A stretch of 64,000 bases of DNA from CAG-791 sp002449595 (GCA_946539855.1 CAMNHV010000009.1:1-64000), one strand, 5' to 3'; positions 8,787 to 17,120 are shown, numbered from the stretch's first letter. The notes: a model not told the origin generated them from the letters alone. Made by a program: numbers and translations.

Positions 8787-9090
8787 GCTGATCAACATCG
8801 GTTTCGGCAACATCGTGAACGCCGAGAAGATCATCGCGATCGTCTCCCCGGACGCCGCGCCGGTCCGCCGCCTCGTATCGCGGGCCAAGGAGAGCGGACG
8901 GAGCGTGGACGCCACGCAGGGGCGAAAGACGAAAGCCGTCCTCGTGATGGAGGGCGATGAAGTGGTACTGTCGGCGCTGCTTCCGGAGACGATCCGGACG
9001 AGGGCGCTGCAGGAGGAGTACGGCATCCGGCAGACAGCCGCCGGGAAGACGGCGGAAGCTGCTTTGCACATCTATGAAAAGGAGACGTAA
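8779..9090 (+). CDS. remA: RemA-like extracellular matrix regulator (DUF370)
   Basis: A 103-residue DNA-binding protein of the RemA/DUF370 family. In B. subtilis RemA is a ring-forming activator of biofilm matrix and osmoprotection genes. The conserved core is seen directly: KLINIGFGNIVNAEKIIAIVSPDAAP, then VDATQGRKTKAVLVMEGDEVVLSALLPETI. The only start that keeps the conserved N-terminus is TTG at 8779, inside the end of yicC (8-base overlap), so translation is probably coupled. The ~25 residues after the core are extra compared with the ~85-residue homologs. Gene name by homology; target genes here are unknown. Confidence 0.88.
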   Translation: MSKLINIGFGNIVNAEKIIAIVSPDAAPVRRLVSRAKESGRSVDATQGRKTKAVLVMEGDEVVLSALLPETIRTRALQEEYGIRQTAAGKTAEAALHIYEKET

Positions 9091-9096
9091 CAGAAA

Positions 9097-9531
9097 ATGA
9101 TTCATCCTTCTTATGTAGACCTGATGAAAGTGGTCAATAAAGGCGTCGAGGAGGGCGAGACCCCGGTCATCAACAGCCGCTACTCGATCGTCATGGCGAC
9201 GGCGAAGAGAGCGCGCCAGATCGTGGACGGCGACGACCCGATGATCGAAGGCGCCTACGGCAAAAAGCCCCTCTCCATCGCAGTCGAAGAGCTGAACGAG
9301 GAGAAGATCCGGATCCTGTCCGAGGAAGACGCGGCAGCAGCTGATGCTGAAGCGAAGCTCGAGGCGGAGCGCCTGCGCGCATCGATCAGCGCGGCGGAAG
9401 CGGACGAGCTGCTGAGCGGCGAAGAGTTCTCTGAAGAAGAATCCGCGGAAGCGGAGACCGGCGCGGAAGCCGGGGCGGAAGAGAGCGACGAGGAGCCGGA
9501 AGAGACCGGGACGGAAGAAGAAGCAGAATGA
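9097..9531 (+). CDS. rpoZ: RNA polymerase omega subunit with long acidic tail
   Basis: Residues 1-75 are a normal omega subunit, which helps assemble and stabilise RNA polymerase: MIHPSYVDLMKVV, then SRYSIVMATAKRARQIVDG and the KPLSIAVEEL segment. The protein continues to 144 residues, whereas omega is usually 60-90. The extra C-terminal ~65 residues are mostly Glu, Asp, Ala, Ser and Thr (for example EEFSEEESAEAETG) and look disordered. AAGGAG lies 11 bases before the ATG. The stop codon overlaps the rimO start (ATGA at 9528), so rpoZ and rimO are translationally coupled. Confidence 0.92.
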   Translation: MIHPSYVDLMKVVNKGVEEGETPVINSRYSIVMATAKRARQIVDGDDPMIEGAYGKKPLSIAVEELNEEKIRILSEEDAAAADAEAKLEAERLRASISAAEADELLSGEEFSEEESAEAETGAEAGAEESDEEPEETGTEEEAE

Positions 9532-10865
9532 AACTCGCATTCGTGTCGCTGGGCTGCGATAAAAACCTGGTAGACAGCGAAGAGATGCTGGAACTGCTCT
9601 CCCGCGGGGGGCGGTATGTCCTGACAGATGACGAGGAAGAAGCGGAAGCAGCTGTAGTTAATACATGCTGCTTCATTGATGATGCCAAAAAAGAGAGCAT
9701 CGGCGAGATCCTCTCCTTCGCGGAGCGCAGGAAGAGCGGCCAGCTCAAGGCCCTGATCATCACGGGCTGCATGGCGCAGCGCTACAGTGAGGACGTGCTC
9801 CGGGAGATCCCGGAGGTGGACGCCGTCGTCGGAACGACGGCGAGAAAGCGCCTTCCCGAAGCCCTGGACGCCGTGATCAAAGACGGCGTGCACGGCGCTG
9901 TTTACCTCGAAGACAAGAACGCGCCGGAGGAGACGGCCGACCGGCTCCTTTCCACCGGCGGGCATTACGCGTACTTAAAGATCGCGGAAGGCTGCAGCAA
10001 GCACTGCACCTACTGCGCGATCCCCGGGATCCGCGGCGAATACCGCAGCGTCCCGATGCCGCAGCTCCTCGCGCAGGCGAAAGACCTCGCCGCACAGGGC
10101 GTGAAGGAACTGATCCTGGTGGCGCAGGAGACGACGGTTTATGGCAGAGACCTCTATGGGGAAAAGAAGCTTCCCGAACTCATCCGGGAACTCTGCAAGA
10201 TCGAGGAACTGAAGTGGATCCGCATCCTTTACTGCTACCCGGAGGAGATCACGGACGAGCTGATCGGCGTGATCCGGGACGAGCCGAAGGTGGTCCACTA
10301 CATCGACATGCCCATCCAGCACGCGTCGGACGACGTCTTAAAGCGCATGGGACGCAGGACAAATCGGAAGGAACTCGAGGAGACGGTGCGCCGCCTTAGG
10401 GAGAACATTCCGGACATCTGCATCCGCACGACGCTCCTCACGGGATTCCCCGGGGAGCTCGAGAAGGATCACGAGATCCTGTGCCGCTTCGTGAAGAAGA
10501 TGAAGTTCGACCGGCTCGGGGCATTCATGTATTCAAAGGAAGAGGGAACGCCTGCCGCGAAGATGAAGCCGCAGGTCCCGGCTCCCGTGAAGAGGAAACG
10601 CCACAAGGAACTGATGCTCCTGCAGCAGGAGATCGCGTTCCGTAAGGCGCGCGCGATGAAGGGCAAGGTCCTCACCGCGTTTATCGAAGGAAAGATCGCG
10701 GGGGAGGATGTCTACACCTCCCGCACATATATGGATACGCCGGGCGTGGACGGAACGCTTTTCATCGAATCGGATGAAGAGTTCATGTCGGGCGACTTCG
10801 TGCAGGTGAAGATCACCGGCGCGGACGGCTACGACCTGATCGGCGTGCCGGTGCCGGAAGAATAA
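9528..10865 (+). CDS. rimO: Ribosomal protein uS12 methylthiotransferase RimO
   Basis: RimO adds a methylthio group to a conserved Asp of ribosomal protein S12 using two [4Fe-4S] clusters and SAM. Length 445 residues, as expected. The N-terminal MTTase domain has cluster cysteines C10 (SLGCDKN), C47 and C81; the radical SAM motif C156-x3-C160-x2-C163 reads GCSKHCTYCAIPGIRG; a TRAM domain forms the C-terminus. SLGCDKNLVDSE is characteristic of RimO rather than MiaB. It overlaps rpoZ by 4 bases. Confidence 0.96.
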   Translation: MKLAFVSLGCDKNLVDSEEMLELLSRGGRYVLTDDEEEAEAAVVNTCCFIDDAKKESIGEILSFAERRKSGQLKALIITGCMAQRYSEDVLREIPEVDAVVGTTARKRLPEALDAVIKDGVHGAVYLEDKNAPEETADRLLSTGGHYAYLKIAEGCSKHCTYCAIPGIRGEYRSVPMPQLLAQAKDLAAQGVKELILVAQETTVYGRDLYGEKKLPELIRELCKIEELKWIRILYCYPEEITDELIGVIRDEPKVVHYIDMPIQHASDDVLKRMGRRTNRKELEETVRRLRENIPDICIRTTLLTGFPGELEKDHEILCRFVKKMKFDRLGAFMYSKEEGTPAAKMKPQVPAPVKRKRHKELMLLQQEIAFRKARAMKGKVLTAFIEGKIAGEDVYTSRTYMDTPGVDGTLFIESDEEFMSGDFVQVKITGADGYDLIGVPVPEE

Positions 10866-10903
10866 GTCCTGCAGTCTTAAGGGACAGCACAAGGAGCAAG
10901 AAG

Positions 10904-11440
10904 ATGAATCTTCCCAACAAACTGACGCTTTTCAGGGTATTTCTGATCCCGGTGTTCGTAGTGTTCATGCTGGTCAGCGTCACGGGGCCGTATGACAAGT
11001 GGATCGCGCTCGCGATCTACGTCATCGCCTGCCTCACGGACATGCTGGACGGCAAGATCGCCCGCAAATACAACCTGATCACGGACTTCGGCAAGTTCAT
11101 GGACCCGCTCGCGGACAAGCTTCTCGTCTGCAGCGCGATGATCTGCCTCATTGAGCTCGGGCGCCTGCCCGCGTGGATCGTGATCGTCATCATCTCGAGA
11201 GAGTTCATCATCAGCGGCTTCCGCCTCGTGGCGGCCGACAACGGCGTCGTGATCGCGGCGAGCTGGTGGGGCAAGTTCAAGACCGTCTTCCAGATGGCAA
11301 TGACGATCCTGATGATCGCGGACATCGAGGCCCTTCGCCCCGTCACGCGGATCGTGATGTGGATCGCCCTGATTCTCACGGTCGTCTCCCTCATCGATTA
11401 TCTGTGGAAGAACAAGGGCGTTCTGAAGGACGTGAAATGA
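10904..11440 (+). CDS. pgsA: CDP-diacylglycerol--glycerol-3-phosphate 3-phosphatidyltransferase
   Basis: PgsA makes phosphatidylglycerol phosphate, the first committed step to phosphatidylglycerol. The 178-residue integral membrane protein carries the full CDP-alcohol phosphatidyltransferase motif D46-x2-D49-G50-x2-A53-R54-x8-G63-x3-D67-x3-D71. It opens with MNLPNKLTLFRVFLIP, typical of PgsA, and has several hydrophobic helices. AAGGAGCAAG precedes the ATG. Its stop overlaps the start of the cinA-like gene, the same order (rimO-pgsA-cinA) seen in many Firmicutes. Confidence 0.95.
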   Translation: MNLPNKLTLFRVFLIPVFVVFMLVSVTGPYDKWIALAIYVIACLTDMLDGKIARKYNLITDFGKFMDPLADKLLVCSAMICLIELGRLPAWIVIVIISREFIISGFRLVAADNGVVIAASWWGKFKTVFQMAMTILMIADIEALRPVTRIVMWIALILTVVSLIDYLWKNKGVLKDVK

Positions 11441-11979
11441 TGGATGATGAGAAAAGCATGATCGACGGGAACACCGTTTTCGCTCCCTCAGAGGCTGAAC
11501 AGCCCGTCGCGGCACAGGCGGCTGCGCGCGAAGCGGTCCGGCTCGTCACGGAGCAGGGACTGACGCTGACGACGGCGGAGTCCTGCACGGGCGGCATGCT
11601 GGCGGCGGCAATCACCTCAGTGCCCGGCGTGTCGGCGGTCTATCCCGGCGGTTTTGTCACATACTGCGACGAATTCAAACACAAGCTGCTCGGCGTGTCG
11701 AAGAAATGCCTGAAGAAGAACGGCGCGATCAGCAGGGCCACCGCGAAGCGGATGGCGAAAGGCGCGGCGAAGAAGGCCGGCGCGGACATCGCACTGTCGG
11801 TGACGGGGAACGCTGGCCCCGACGCGCAGGAGGACAAGCCGGTCGGGCTCGTCTATATTGGACTGTACTTTCAAGGCGTCACAGAGACGGAGAAATTTAC
11901 GTTTCAGGGCGGGAGGCAAGAGATCCGCGAGGCCGCGTGCCTGAGCGCTCTTCAGATGCTGTACCGCAGGCTGAGCTGA
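11437..11979 (+). CDS. CinA C-terminal domain protein (NMN amidohydrolase family), standalone
   Basis: A 180-residue protein holding only the CinA C-terminal (PncC) domain. PncC-type enzymes convert nicotinamide mononucleotide to nicotinic acid mononucleotide. Core motifs are LTTAESCTGGMLAAAITSVPG, YPGGFVTYCDEFKHKLLGV and SVTGNAGPDAQEDKPVGLVYIG. The N-terminal COG1058 domain of full-length CinA is absent; the ~30 residues before the core do not resemble it. ATG codons at 11437 and 11440 are both possible; the first overlaps the pgsA stop by four bases. A short CCCGG-loop-CCGGG hairpin follows the stop (11980-11995) without a T-run. Confidence 0.88.
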   Translation: MMDDEKSMIDGNTVFAPSEAEQPVAAQAAAREAVRLVTEQGLTLTTAESCTGGMLAAAITSVPGVSAVYPGGFVTYCDEFKHKLLGVSKKCLKKNGAISRATAKRMAKGAAKKAGADIALSVTGNAGPDAQEDKPVGLVYIGLYFQGVTETEKFTFQGGRQEIREAACLSALQMLYRRLS

Positions 11980-12011
11980 CCCGGCATCTTCCGGGACTAA
12001 GGAGTTCATTA

Positions 12012-12464
12012 ATGAAAAAGCTTATGGAGCAGATCCTGAAGTTCGGGATCGTCGGAGTCATCTGTTTCTTCATCGACTATCTGGTCGGCATCGCGGCGAT
12101 GAACATCGCGATGAAAGTGCTGGGAGAGGGCGGATTCGCCACGGCTTCCACGATCGGGTCGGTGCTCGGCTTCATCGTCTCCGTCATCGCGAACTACATC
12201 CTGAGCTTCAAGTTCGTCTTCCAGAGAAAAGAGAACATGGACCGGCGCGCCGAGTTCGTTATCTTCCTGATCCTCTCGGTCATCGGCCTCGGGATCAACG
12301 CGCTGATCGTGTGGGGCTTCACCGGTCCCATCTACAGCTCGAGCGCGATGCTGCGCAGGCTCATGGGCTACAACATGGCCTACACCGTCGGCAAGATCAT
12401 CGCGACGGCGGTCGTCATGGTCTACAATTTCGTCACGCGGAAGAAATTCCTGGAACAGAAGTGA
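12012..12464 (+). CDS. GtrA family membrane protein
   Basis: A 150-residue protein with four predicted membrane helices in the GtrA/DPMS pattern: FGIVGVICFFIDYLVG, GSVLGFIVSVIANYILSFKFVF (conserved N-Y-x-L-x-x-x-x-x-F), a third helix in IFLILSVIGLGINALIVWGF, and a final helix ending in MVYNFVTRKKF. GtrA proteins flip or support polyprenyl-phosphate-linked sugars. The ATG at 12012 has TAAGGAG 8 bases upstream. The glycosyltransferase gene follows 69 bases later, the standard gtrA-gtrB pairing, so both probably modify a surface polymer. There is no third acceptor-specific transferase nearby. Confidence 0.88.
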   Translation: MKKLMEQILKFGIVGVICFFIDYLVGIAAMNIAMKVLGEGGFATASTIGSVLGFIVSVIANYILSFKFVFQRKENMDRRAEFVIFLILSVIGLGINALIVWGFTGPIYSSSAMLRRLMGYNMAYTVGKIIATAVVMVYNFVTRKKFLEQK

Positions 12465-12533
12465 AACGGCCGGCCGGCGCTCGCATGAGCTTCGGCAGGT
12501 GCGGAACGCCGCGGCGCTCCCGGGAGAAAAACA

Positions 12534-13526
12534 GTGGCAGATACATTATATTTCGTGATCCCCTGCTATAACGAAGAGGAGGTGCTGCCGGAGACGGCAA
12601 AGCGCCTGAAAGAGAAAGTCGCCTCTTTGCGGGAAAAGGGAAAAGTCAGCGGCTTAAGCCGCATCGTGTTTGTGAACGACGGGTCGAAGGACAGGACCTG
12701 GGAGATGATCTGCGAGCTCCATGAACAGGATCCGGTCTTCTCCGGCATCTGCCTCTCGCGCAACAGAGGCCACCAGAACGCGCTCCTCGCGGGACTTATG
12801 ACCGTGCGGGACTACGCGGACTTCGCGGTCTCGATGGACGCGGACCTGCAGGACGACGTCGACGCGGTGGACGAGATGATCGACAAGTACTACGCCGGAA
12901 AGGACATTGTCTACGGCGTGCGGTCCGCGCGGCAGACGGACACGTTCTTCAAGAGGACGACTGCGCACGGATTCTACAGCCTCATGAAGGGCATGGGTGC
13001 GGAGACGGTCGCGGACCACGCGGACTTCCGCCTCATGAGCGCGAGAGCGCTGGACGCGCTCTCCGGATTTACGGAAGTGAACCTGTTCCTGCGCGGCATC
13101 GTGCCGATGCTCGGATTCCCGACAGACGTCGTTTACTACGAGCGGCACGAGCGGTTCGCGGGAGAGAGCAAATACCCGCTGAAGAAGATGCTGAGCTTCG
13201 CCGTCCAGGGGATCACATCCCTCTCGACGAAGCCGCTGCAGATGATCACCGGACTCGGCTTTTTCATCTTCCTCGTGAGCATCGTTATGCTGGTCTACTC
13301 CTTATTCCGGCACTTCACCGGCGCGACGATCGTCGGCTGGACGTCCCTCACGATCTCCCTGTGGGCGATCGGCGGCCTGATCCTCTTAAGCCTCGGCGTC
13401 ATCGGCGAGTACGTCGGCAAGATCTACCTCGAGAGCAAGGCGCGCCCGCGCTTCATCATCCAGGAGTACCTGGACAGCGAGCACGGCTATGTGGCGGGAG
13501 ATGAGAGAAAAGCGCAGCGCGAATGA
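12534..13526 (+). CDS. Family 2 glycosyltransferase (GtrB/DPM1-like)
   Basis: A 330-residue membrane-anchored GT2 enzyme expected to transfer a sugar from a nucleotide donor to undecaprenyl phosphate. The N-terminal GT-A domain begins TLYFVIPCYNEEEVLPET; the donor site and DxD-like motif are seen in FVNDGSKDRTW and VSMDADLQDD. Two C-terminal membrane helices (about 230-260 and 268-300) match the GtrB/YkcC group. The GTG at 12534 is preceded by a GGGAG run about 10 bases upstream. It works with the preceding GtrA protein by family precedent; the sugar cannot be predicted. Confidence 0.9.
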   Translation: MADTLYFVIPCYNEEEVLPETAKRLKEKVASLREKGKVSGLSRIVFVNDGSKDRTWEMICELHEQDPVFSGICLSRNRGHQNALLAGLMTVRDYADFAVSMDADLQDDVDAVDEMIDKYYAGKDIVYGVRSARQTDTFFKRTTAHGFYSLMKGMGAETVADHADFRLMSARALDALSGFTEVNLFLRGIVPMLGFPTDVVYYERHERFAGESKYPLKKMLSFAVQGITSLSTKPLQMITGLGFFIFLVSIVMLVYSLFRHFTGATIVGWTSLTISLWAIGGLILLSLGVIGEYVGKIYLESKARPRFIIQEYLDSEHGYVAGDERKAQRE

Positions 13527-13582
13527 GTGATTGCGGGCCGCGAAAGGCGGCGCGGGCAAGGCGCGGCTGGGATATCTGCAGA

Positions 13583-14209
13583 TCAGAGCATGAGCTCGTC
13601 CCCGTGCTCCTTCAGCCACCTGCGGCGGACGCGGTAGTCCGGCAGGACGGATCCGACGAGCGCCCAGAACGCCTGTGAGTGATCCATGTGGACGAGATGG
13701 CAGAGCTCGTGGACGACGACGTAATCGAGCACGTCCGGCGGCGCGAGCATGAGCTTCCAGTTGAAATTGAGATTCTTCTTCGCGGAGCAGCTCCCCCAGC
13801 GGGTCTTCTGCTCGCGGATGGAGATCCGCCCGTACGAGACGCCGAGAATTTCAGCGTAGTACGCACAGCGCTGCGGGATGTATTCCGCGGCTTTGCGGCG
13901 GTAAAGCTTTTCCAGATACGCGTGCTGCTCCGGCGTCAGCGGGTCACGGTCCTTGCGCTTCTGCAATTCTTCGAGGCGCTGCTGCTTCTCGGTGAGCTTT
14001 TCGAGGACCCAGGACTGCTTGAGTACGAGAAACCGCTCGATCTCCGCGACCGTGGAATACCATGGCGCGCGCACTTCGAGATTTCCATCCTTCGTGATGA
14101 GGATGGAGAGCGTGCGGCGCTTCGAGCGCTTCAGCGTATAGCGGACGGCGAGAGGCATCCCGCCCTTTGTGTGAAGGATGACCTCACGGACGATAGTTTC
14201 TTTTTTCAT
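13583..14209 (-). CDS. YgjP-like zinc metallopeptidase (M48/SprT-related)
   Basis: A 208-residue protein of the YgjP/DUF45 (PF01863) family. The zinc site reads HELCHLVHMDHSQAFW near residues 165-180: HExxH-like with Cys in the third internal position, followed by the conserved H and F-W. KTRWGSCS, another family signature, lies upstream of it. Substrates are unknown. It is the only - strand gene in the first 38 kb; it faces the glycosyltransferase gene (56-base gap) and diverges from thiN (38 bases between start codons). GGGGGTT precedes its ATG. Both divergent promoters would have to lie within or very close to coding sequence. Confidence 0.88.
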   Translation of the reverse strand: MKKETIVREVILHTKGGMPLAVRYTLKRSKRRTLSILITKDGNLEVRAPWYSTVAEIERFLVLKQSWVLEKLTEKQQRLEELQKRKDRDPLTPEQHAYLEKLYRRKAAEYIPQRCAYYAEILGVSYGRISIREQKTRWGSCSAKKNLNFNWKLMLAPPDVLDYVVVHELCHLVHMDHSQAFWALVGSVLPDYRVRRRWLKEHGDELML

Positions 14210-14247
14210 AACCCCCAGTTTAGCACAAAGAAAGGAGAAACCGGCAT

Positions 14248-14916
14248 ATGGAACGAAGCGGCAGATGTATTCTGGTCTGTGCGGGTGATTTTACGCCCGT
14301 GGATCTGGGCGTCACGAACGACGACTTCCTGATCGCGGTCGACGCGGGACTCGAGCACCTGCTCCGCATCGACACGCTGCCGGACCACCTCGTCGGCGAT
14401 TTCGACTCCCTGGACGAGTCCTACCGGGAACTTGTGGACCGGATGGAAGAGGCGCACCCGGAGAGCGTGACGAGACTCAATCCCGTCAAGGACGACACGG
14501 ACGCGATGGCGGCGGTGATGATCGGCATGGAGCGCGGCTACCGCAGGTTCTACATCTACGGCGGCATGGGCGGACGGCTCGACCACACGCTCGGCAACCT
14601 GCAGCTCCTGACGTATCTCAGAGAGCGCGGGTGCAAGGGCTACCTGATGGACGAGAAGACGATGGTCACCGTGATCCGCGGCGAGACGATAAGGTTCCAC
14701 GAGACCTTCGACGGAACCGTCTCCCTCGTGGCGCTCAGCGACGCGGTCCCGGACGTCACGATCCGCGGGATGAAATATGAGACGGAACATGTTACACTTG
14801 TGAACGGCACGACGCTCGGCATCAGCAATGAGAAGCGGAGCGGGGCACCGGCGGAGATCACCGTAGGCAACGGATACGCTGCAGTGATCGCGAGCTGGGC
14901 GCCGACAGTGCAGTAA
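14248..14916 (+). CDS. thiN: Thiamine pyrophosphokinase
   Basis: The enzyme transfers pyrophosphate from ATP to thiamine to make TPP. The 222-residue protein has the two-domain layout of the family: an N-terminal catalytic part with VGDFDSLDE and KDDTDAMAAV, the GGxGGRxDH motif in YIYGGMGGRLDHTLGNLQLL, and a C-terminal beta-sandwich thiamine-binding domain. AAAGGAG lies about 9 bases before the ATG. No TPP riboswitch is visible in the 38-base upstream gap. Confidence 0.93.
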   Translation: MERSGRCILVCAGDFTPVDLGVTNDDFLIAVDAGLEHLLRIDTLPDHLVGDFDSLDESYRELVDRMEEAHPESVTRLNPVKDDTDAMAAVMIGMERGYRRFYIYGGMGGRLDHTLGNLQLLTYLRERGCKGYLMDEKTMVTVIRGETIRFHETFDGTVSLVALSDAVPDVTIRGMKYETEHVTLVNGTTLGISNEKRSGAPAEITVGNGYAAVIASWAPTVQ

Positions 14917-15025
14917 CGGCACGATAAGGGCGTGATGCTCGCCCATAAACCTTTTCGTACGGCTTCAGCAGGTGCTGGCGCTGTACAGGATCACCGCAAC
15001 CTGAATTCACGATATGGAGGAAAAG

Positions 15026-16570
15026 ATGGAACACAGACCGGTCGTACTCATGATACTCGACGGATATGGCCTCAATGACAATCCCGAAGGCAATGCCGTC
15101 CTGCAGGCAAAGCGCCCTGTGATGGAAAGCCTCATGCGGGATTATCCGTTCGTCAAGGGATATGCCAGCGGCCTCGCGGTAGGCCTGCCGGACGGGCAGA
15201 TGGGCAACTCCGAAGTCGGCCACATGAACATGGGCGCCGGGCGCATCGTCTATCAGGAACTGACCCGCATCACGAAGGAGATCGAGGACGGGGATTTCTT
15301 TGAGAACGAGGAGCTGCTCCGCGCGATCAATAACTGCAAGGAAAAGGGTTCTGACCTGCATCTCTACGGCCTGATGTCCGACGGCGGCGTCCACAGCCAC
15401 AACACGCACGTCTACGCGCTGCTCGAGATGGCGAAGCGCAACGGACTGGACCGCGTCTACGTCGACTGCTTCATGGACGGCCGCGACACGCCGCCCAAGA
15501 GCGGCATCGACTACATCGCGCAGCTCGAAGAGAAGATGGCTGAGATCGGCGTCGGCAAGATCTCGATGATCAGCGGCCGCTACTATGCGATGGACAGAGA
15601 CAACAACTATGACCGCGTGCAGTACGCTTACGACGCGCTGACCAAGGGCGAAGGCGTCACGGCAAGCAGCGCGAAGGAAGCGATGCAGCAGTCCTATGAC
15701 AAGAACGAGACGGACGAATTCGTGAAGCCCACCGTCATCCTGGATGAGAACGGCGCGCCGAGAAGCCTCATCAAGGACGGCGACTCCATCATCTTCTTCA
15801 ACTTCCGTCCCGACAGGGCGAGAGAGATCACGCACTGCTTCTGCGACGACGAGTTCGACAAGTTCGACCGCGGCGCGCGCAAGGACGTCACCTACGTCTG
15901 CTTCCGCGACTACGATCCGAAGATCCCGAACAAGCACGTCGCGTTCAAGGAGATCGAGCTCACGAACACCTTCGGCGAGTATCTCGCGGCGAAGGGCATG
16001 AAGCAGCTCCGTCTCGCAGAGACCGAGAAGTACGCGCACGTCACGTTCTTCTTCAACGGCGGCGTCGAGAAGCCGAACGATGGCGAAGACAGGATTCTCG
16101 TCAACTCCCCGAAGGACGTCGCAACGTATGACCTGAAGCCGCAGATGAGCGCTTACGAAGTCTGCGACAGGCTGTGCGAGGCGATCCGCGCCGGCAAGCA
16201 CGACGTCATCATCATCAATTTCGCGAATCCGGACATGGTCGGCCACACCGGTGTCCTCTCCGCGGCAATCAAAGCGGTCGAGGCGGTCGACGAGTGCGTC
16301 GGACGCGCGGTCGAGGCGGTCAAGGAAGTCGGCGGCACGCTCTTTATCTGCGCGGACCACGGCAACTGCGAGCAGGAGATCGACTATGAGACCGGCGCTC
16401 CGTTCACGGCACACACGACGAATCCGGTCCCGTTCATCCTCGTGAACTACGAGGAGGGCGTCACGCTCCGCGAGGGCGGCGTTCTGGCGGACATCGTGCC
16501 CACGCTGATCGACATCATGGGCATGGAGCAGCCGAAGGAGATGACGGGCAAGTCGCTGCTGGTGAGATAA
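15026..16570 (+). CDS. gpmI: 2,3-bisphosphoglycerate-independent phosphoglycerate mutase
   Basis: GpmI interconverts 3- and 2-phosphoglycerate in glycolysis with two Mn ions. The 514-residue length is standard. The first metal-binding Asp is D12 (LMILDGYGL) and the phospho-accepting serine is S62 in MGNSEVGHMNMG, the classical number, which supports starting at the ATG at 15026 rather than 15014. The upstream ATG is itself part of the ATGGAGG ribosome binding site. Other metal-site motifs seen are MDGRDTPP, NFANPDMVGHTG and CADHGNCEQ, and TAHTTNPVPF. The glycolytic partners gap-pgk-tpi are not adjacent. A strong terminator follows. Confidence 0.96.
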   Translation: MEHRPVVLMILDGYGLNDNPEGNAVLQAKRPVMESLMRDYPFVKGYASGLAVGLPDGQMGNSEVGHMNMGAGRIVYQELTRITKEIEDGDFFENEELLRAINNCKEKGSDLHLYGLMSDGGVHSHNTHVYALLEMAKRNGLDRVYVDCFMDGRDTPPKSGIDYIAQLEEKMAEIGVGKISMISGRYYAMDRDNNYDRVQYAYDALTKGEGVTASSAKEAMQQSYDKNETDEFVKPTVILDENGAPRSLIKDGDSIIFFNFRPDRAREITHCFCDDEFDKFDRGARKDVTYVCFRDYDPKIPNKHVAFKEIELTNTFGEYLAAKGMKQLRLAETEKYAHVTFFFNGGVEKPNDGEDRILVNSPKDVATYDLKPQMSAYEVCDRLCEAIRAGKHDVIIINFANPDMVGHTGVLSAAIKAVEAVDECVGRAVEAVKEVGGTLFICADHGNCEQEIDYETGAPFTAHTTNPVPFILVNYEEGVTLREGGVLADIVPTLIDIMGMEQPKEMTGKSLLVR

Positions 16571-16613
16571 TAGCAACAATGTTTACATGAAGCTGTAAGT
16601 GAGGCTGGCACAC

Positions 16614-16655
16614 ATCGGATGGGTGGTTTTCGGACTTCCCATCCGATTTTTTGTT
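16614..16655 (+). terminator. Intrinsic terminator after gpmI
   Basis: ATCGGATGGG (16614-16623) pairs perfectly with CCCATCCGAT (16638-16647) across a 14-base loop and is followed by TTTTTTG. Confidence 0.92.
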
Positions 16656-16660
16656 GTGGG

Positions 16661-16689
16661 TTGACAGTCGCGTACAAGTGATGCATACT
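16661..16689 (+). promoter_or_regulatory. Sigma-A promoter of the GntR/ABC operon
   Basis: A perfect TTGACA (16661-16666), exactly 17 bases, then CATACT (16684-16689) with a TG two bases before it. The start would fall near 16696, inside the inverted repeat annotated next. Confidence 0.88.
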
Positions 16690-16690
16690 A

Positions 16691-16715
16691 AGTGTACCAT
16701 CACAACTAATACACT
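16691..16715 (+). promoter_or_regulatory. YtrA-type operator (AGTGTA-N13-TACACT)
   Basis: AGTGTA (16691-16696) and TACACT (16710-16715) are separated by exactly 13 bases, extendable to 7-bp arms (AAGTGTA/TACACTT). This is the operator I recall for the B. subtilis GntR repressor YtrA. It overlaps the expected transcription start, where a bound repressor would block initiation, and lies 43 bases before a YtrA-type gene. Confidence 0.85.
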
Positions 16716-16757
16716 TGATACGCGGAAGAAACGTTTCAAAAACAGGAGAGCAACAGA

Positions 16758-17120
16758 ATGCTGATCAATTACCAGGACAGCAGGCCGATCTATGAACAGA
16801 TCGTGGACAGGTACAGACACCTGATCCTCATGGGAGCGCTCGCGCCGGATGAGCAGATGCCGTCGGTGCGGAGCCTCGCAATGGAGCTGTCGACGAACCC
16901 GAACACGGTGCAGAAGGCGTACGCGGAACTCGAGCGGCAGGGCTATCTGTACAGCGTGAAGGGAAGAGGCAGCTTCGTCTGTCACGCGGACGACCTGCGG
17001 CGCGCGAAGGTCACGGAGATCGCGGACGAGATCGCGTCTCTCTTAAGAGAGGGAGAGGAGATCGGAGCCGATCCGGAGGACATTCTTGAAAAGGCGCGCC
17101 GGAGACTGCGGGAAGGCTGA
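16758..17120 (+). CDS. GntR family repressor, YtrA subfamily
   Basis: A 120-residue regulator with an N-terminal GntR winged helix (PIYEQIVDRYRHLILMGAL, then MPSVRSLAMELSTNPNTVQKAYAELERQGYLYSVKGRGSFV) and a short C-terminal helix of ~40 residues instead of a ligand domain, which defines the YtrA subfamily. B. subtilis YtrA controls an ABC transporter operon induced by cell wall antibiotics. AGGAGAGC precedes the ATG. It leads a three-gene operon with an ABC ATPase and a permease, behind a promoter and a perfect YtrA-type operator, so autoregulation is very likely. The inducer here is unknown. Confidence 0.93.
   Translation: MLINYQDSRPIYEQIVDRYRHLILMGALAPDEQMPSVRSLAMELSTNPNTVQKAYAELERQGYLYSVKGRGSFVCHADDLRRAKVTEIADEIASLLREGEEIGADPEDILEKARRRLREG

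Noticed and set aside
12465..12533. GGCCGGCCGG run between gtrA and the glycosyltransferase gene as a regulatory palindrome
   Set aside because: It is short and G-C rich in a G-C-rich genome, with no T-run or promoter elements, so chance is likely.
14210..14247. Possible TPP riboswitch upstream of thiN, or divergent promoter pair
   Set aside because: The 38-base gap is too short for a TPP riboswitch. The only promoter-like element (TGCTAAACT on the - strand) would start transcription at the ATG itself.
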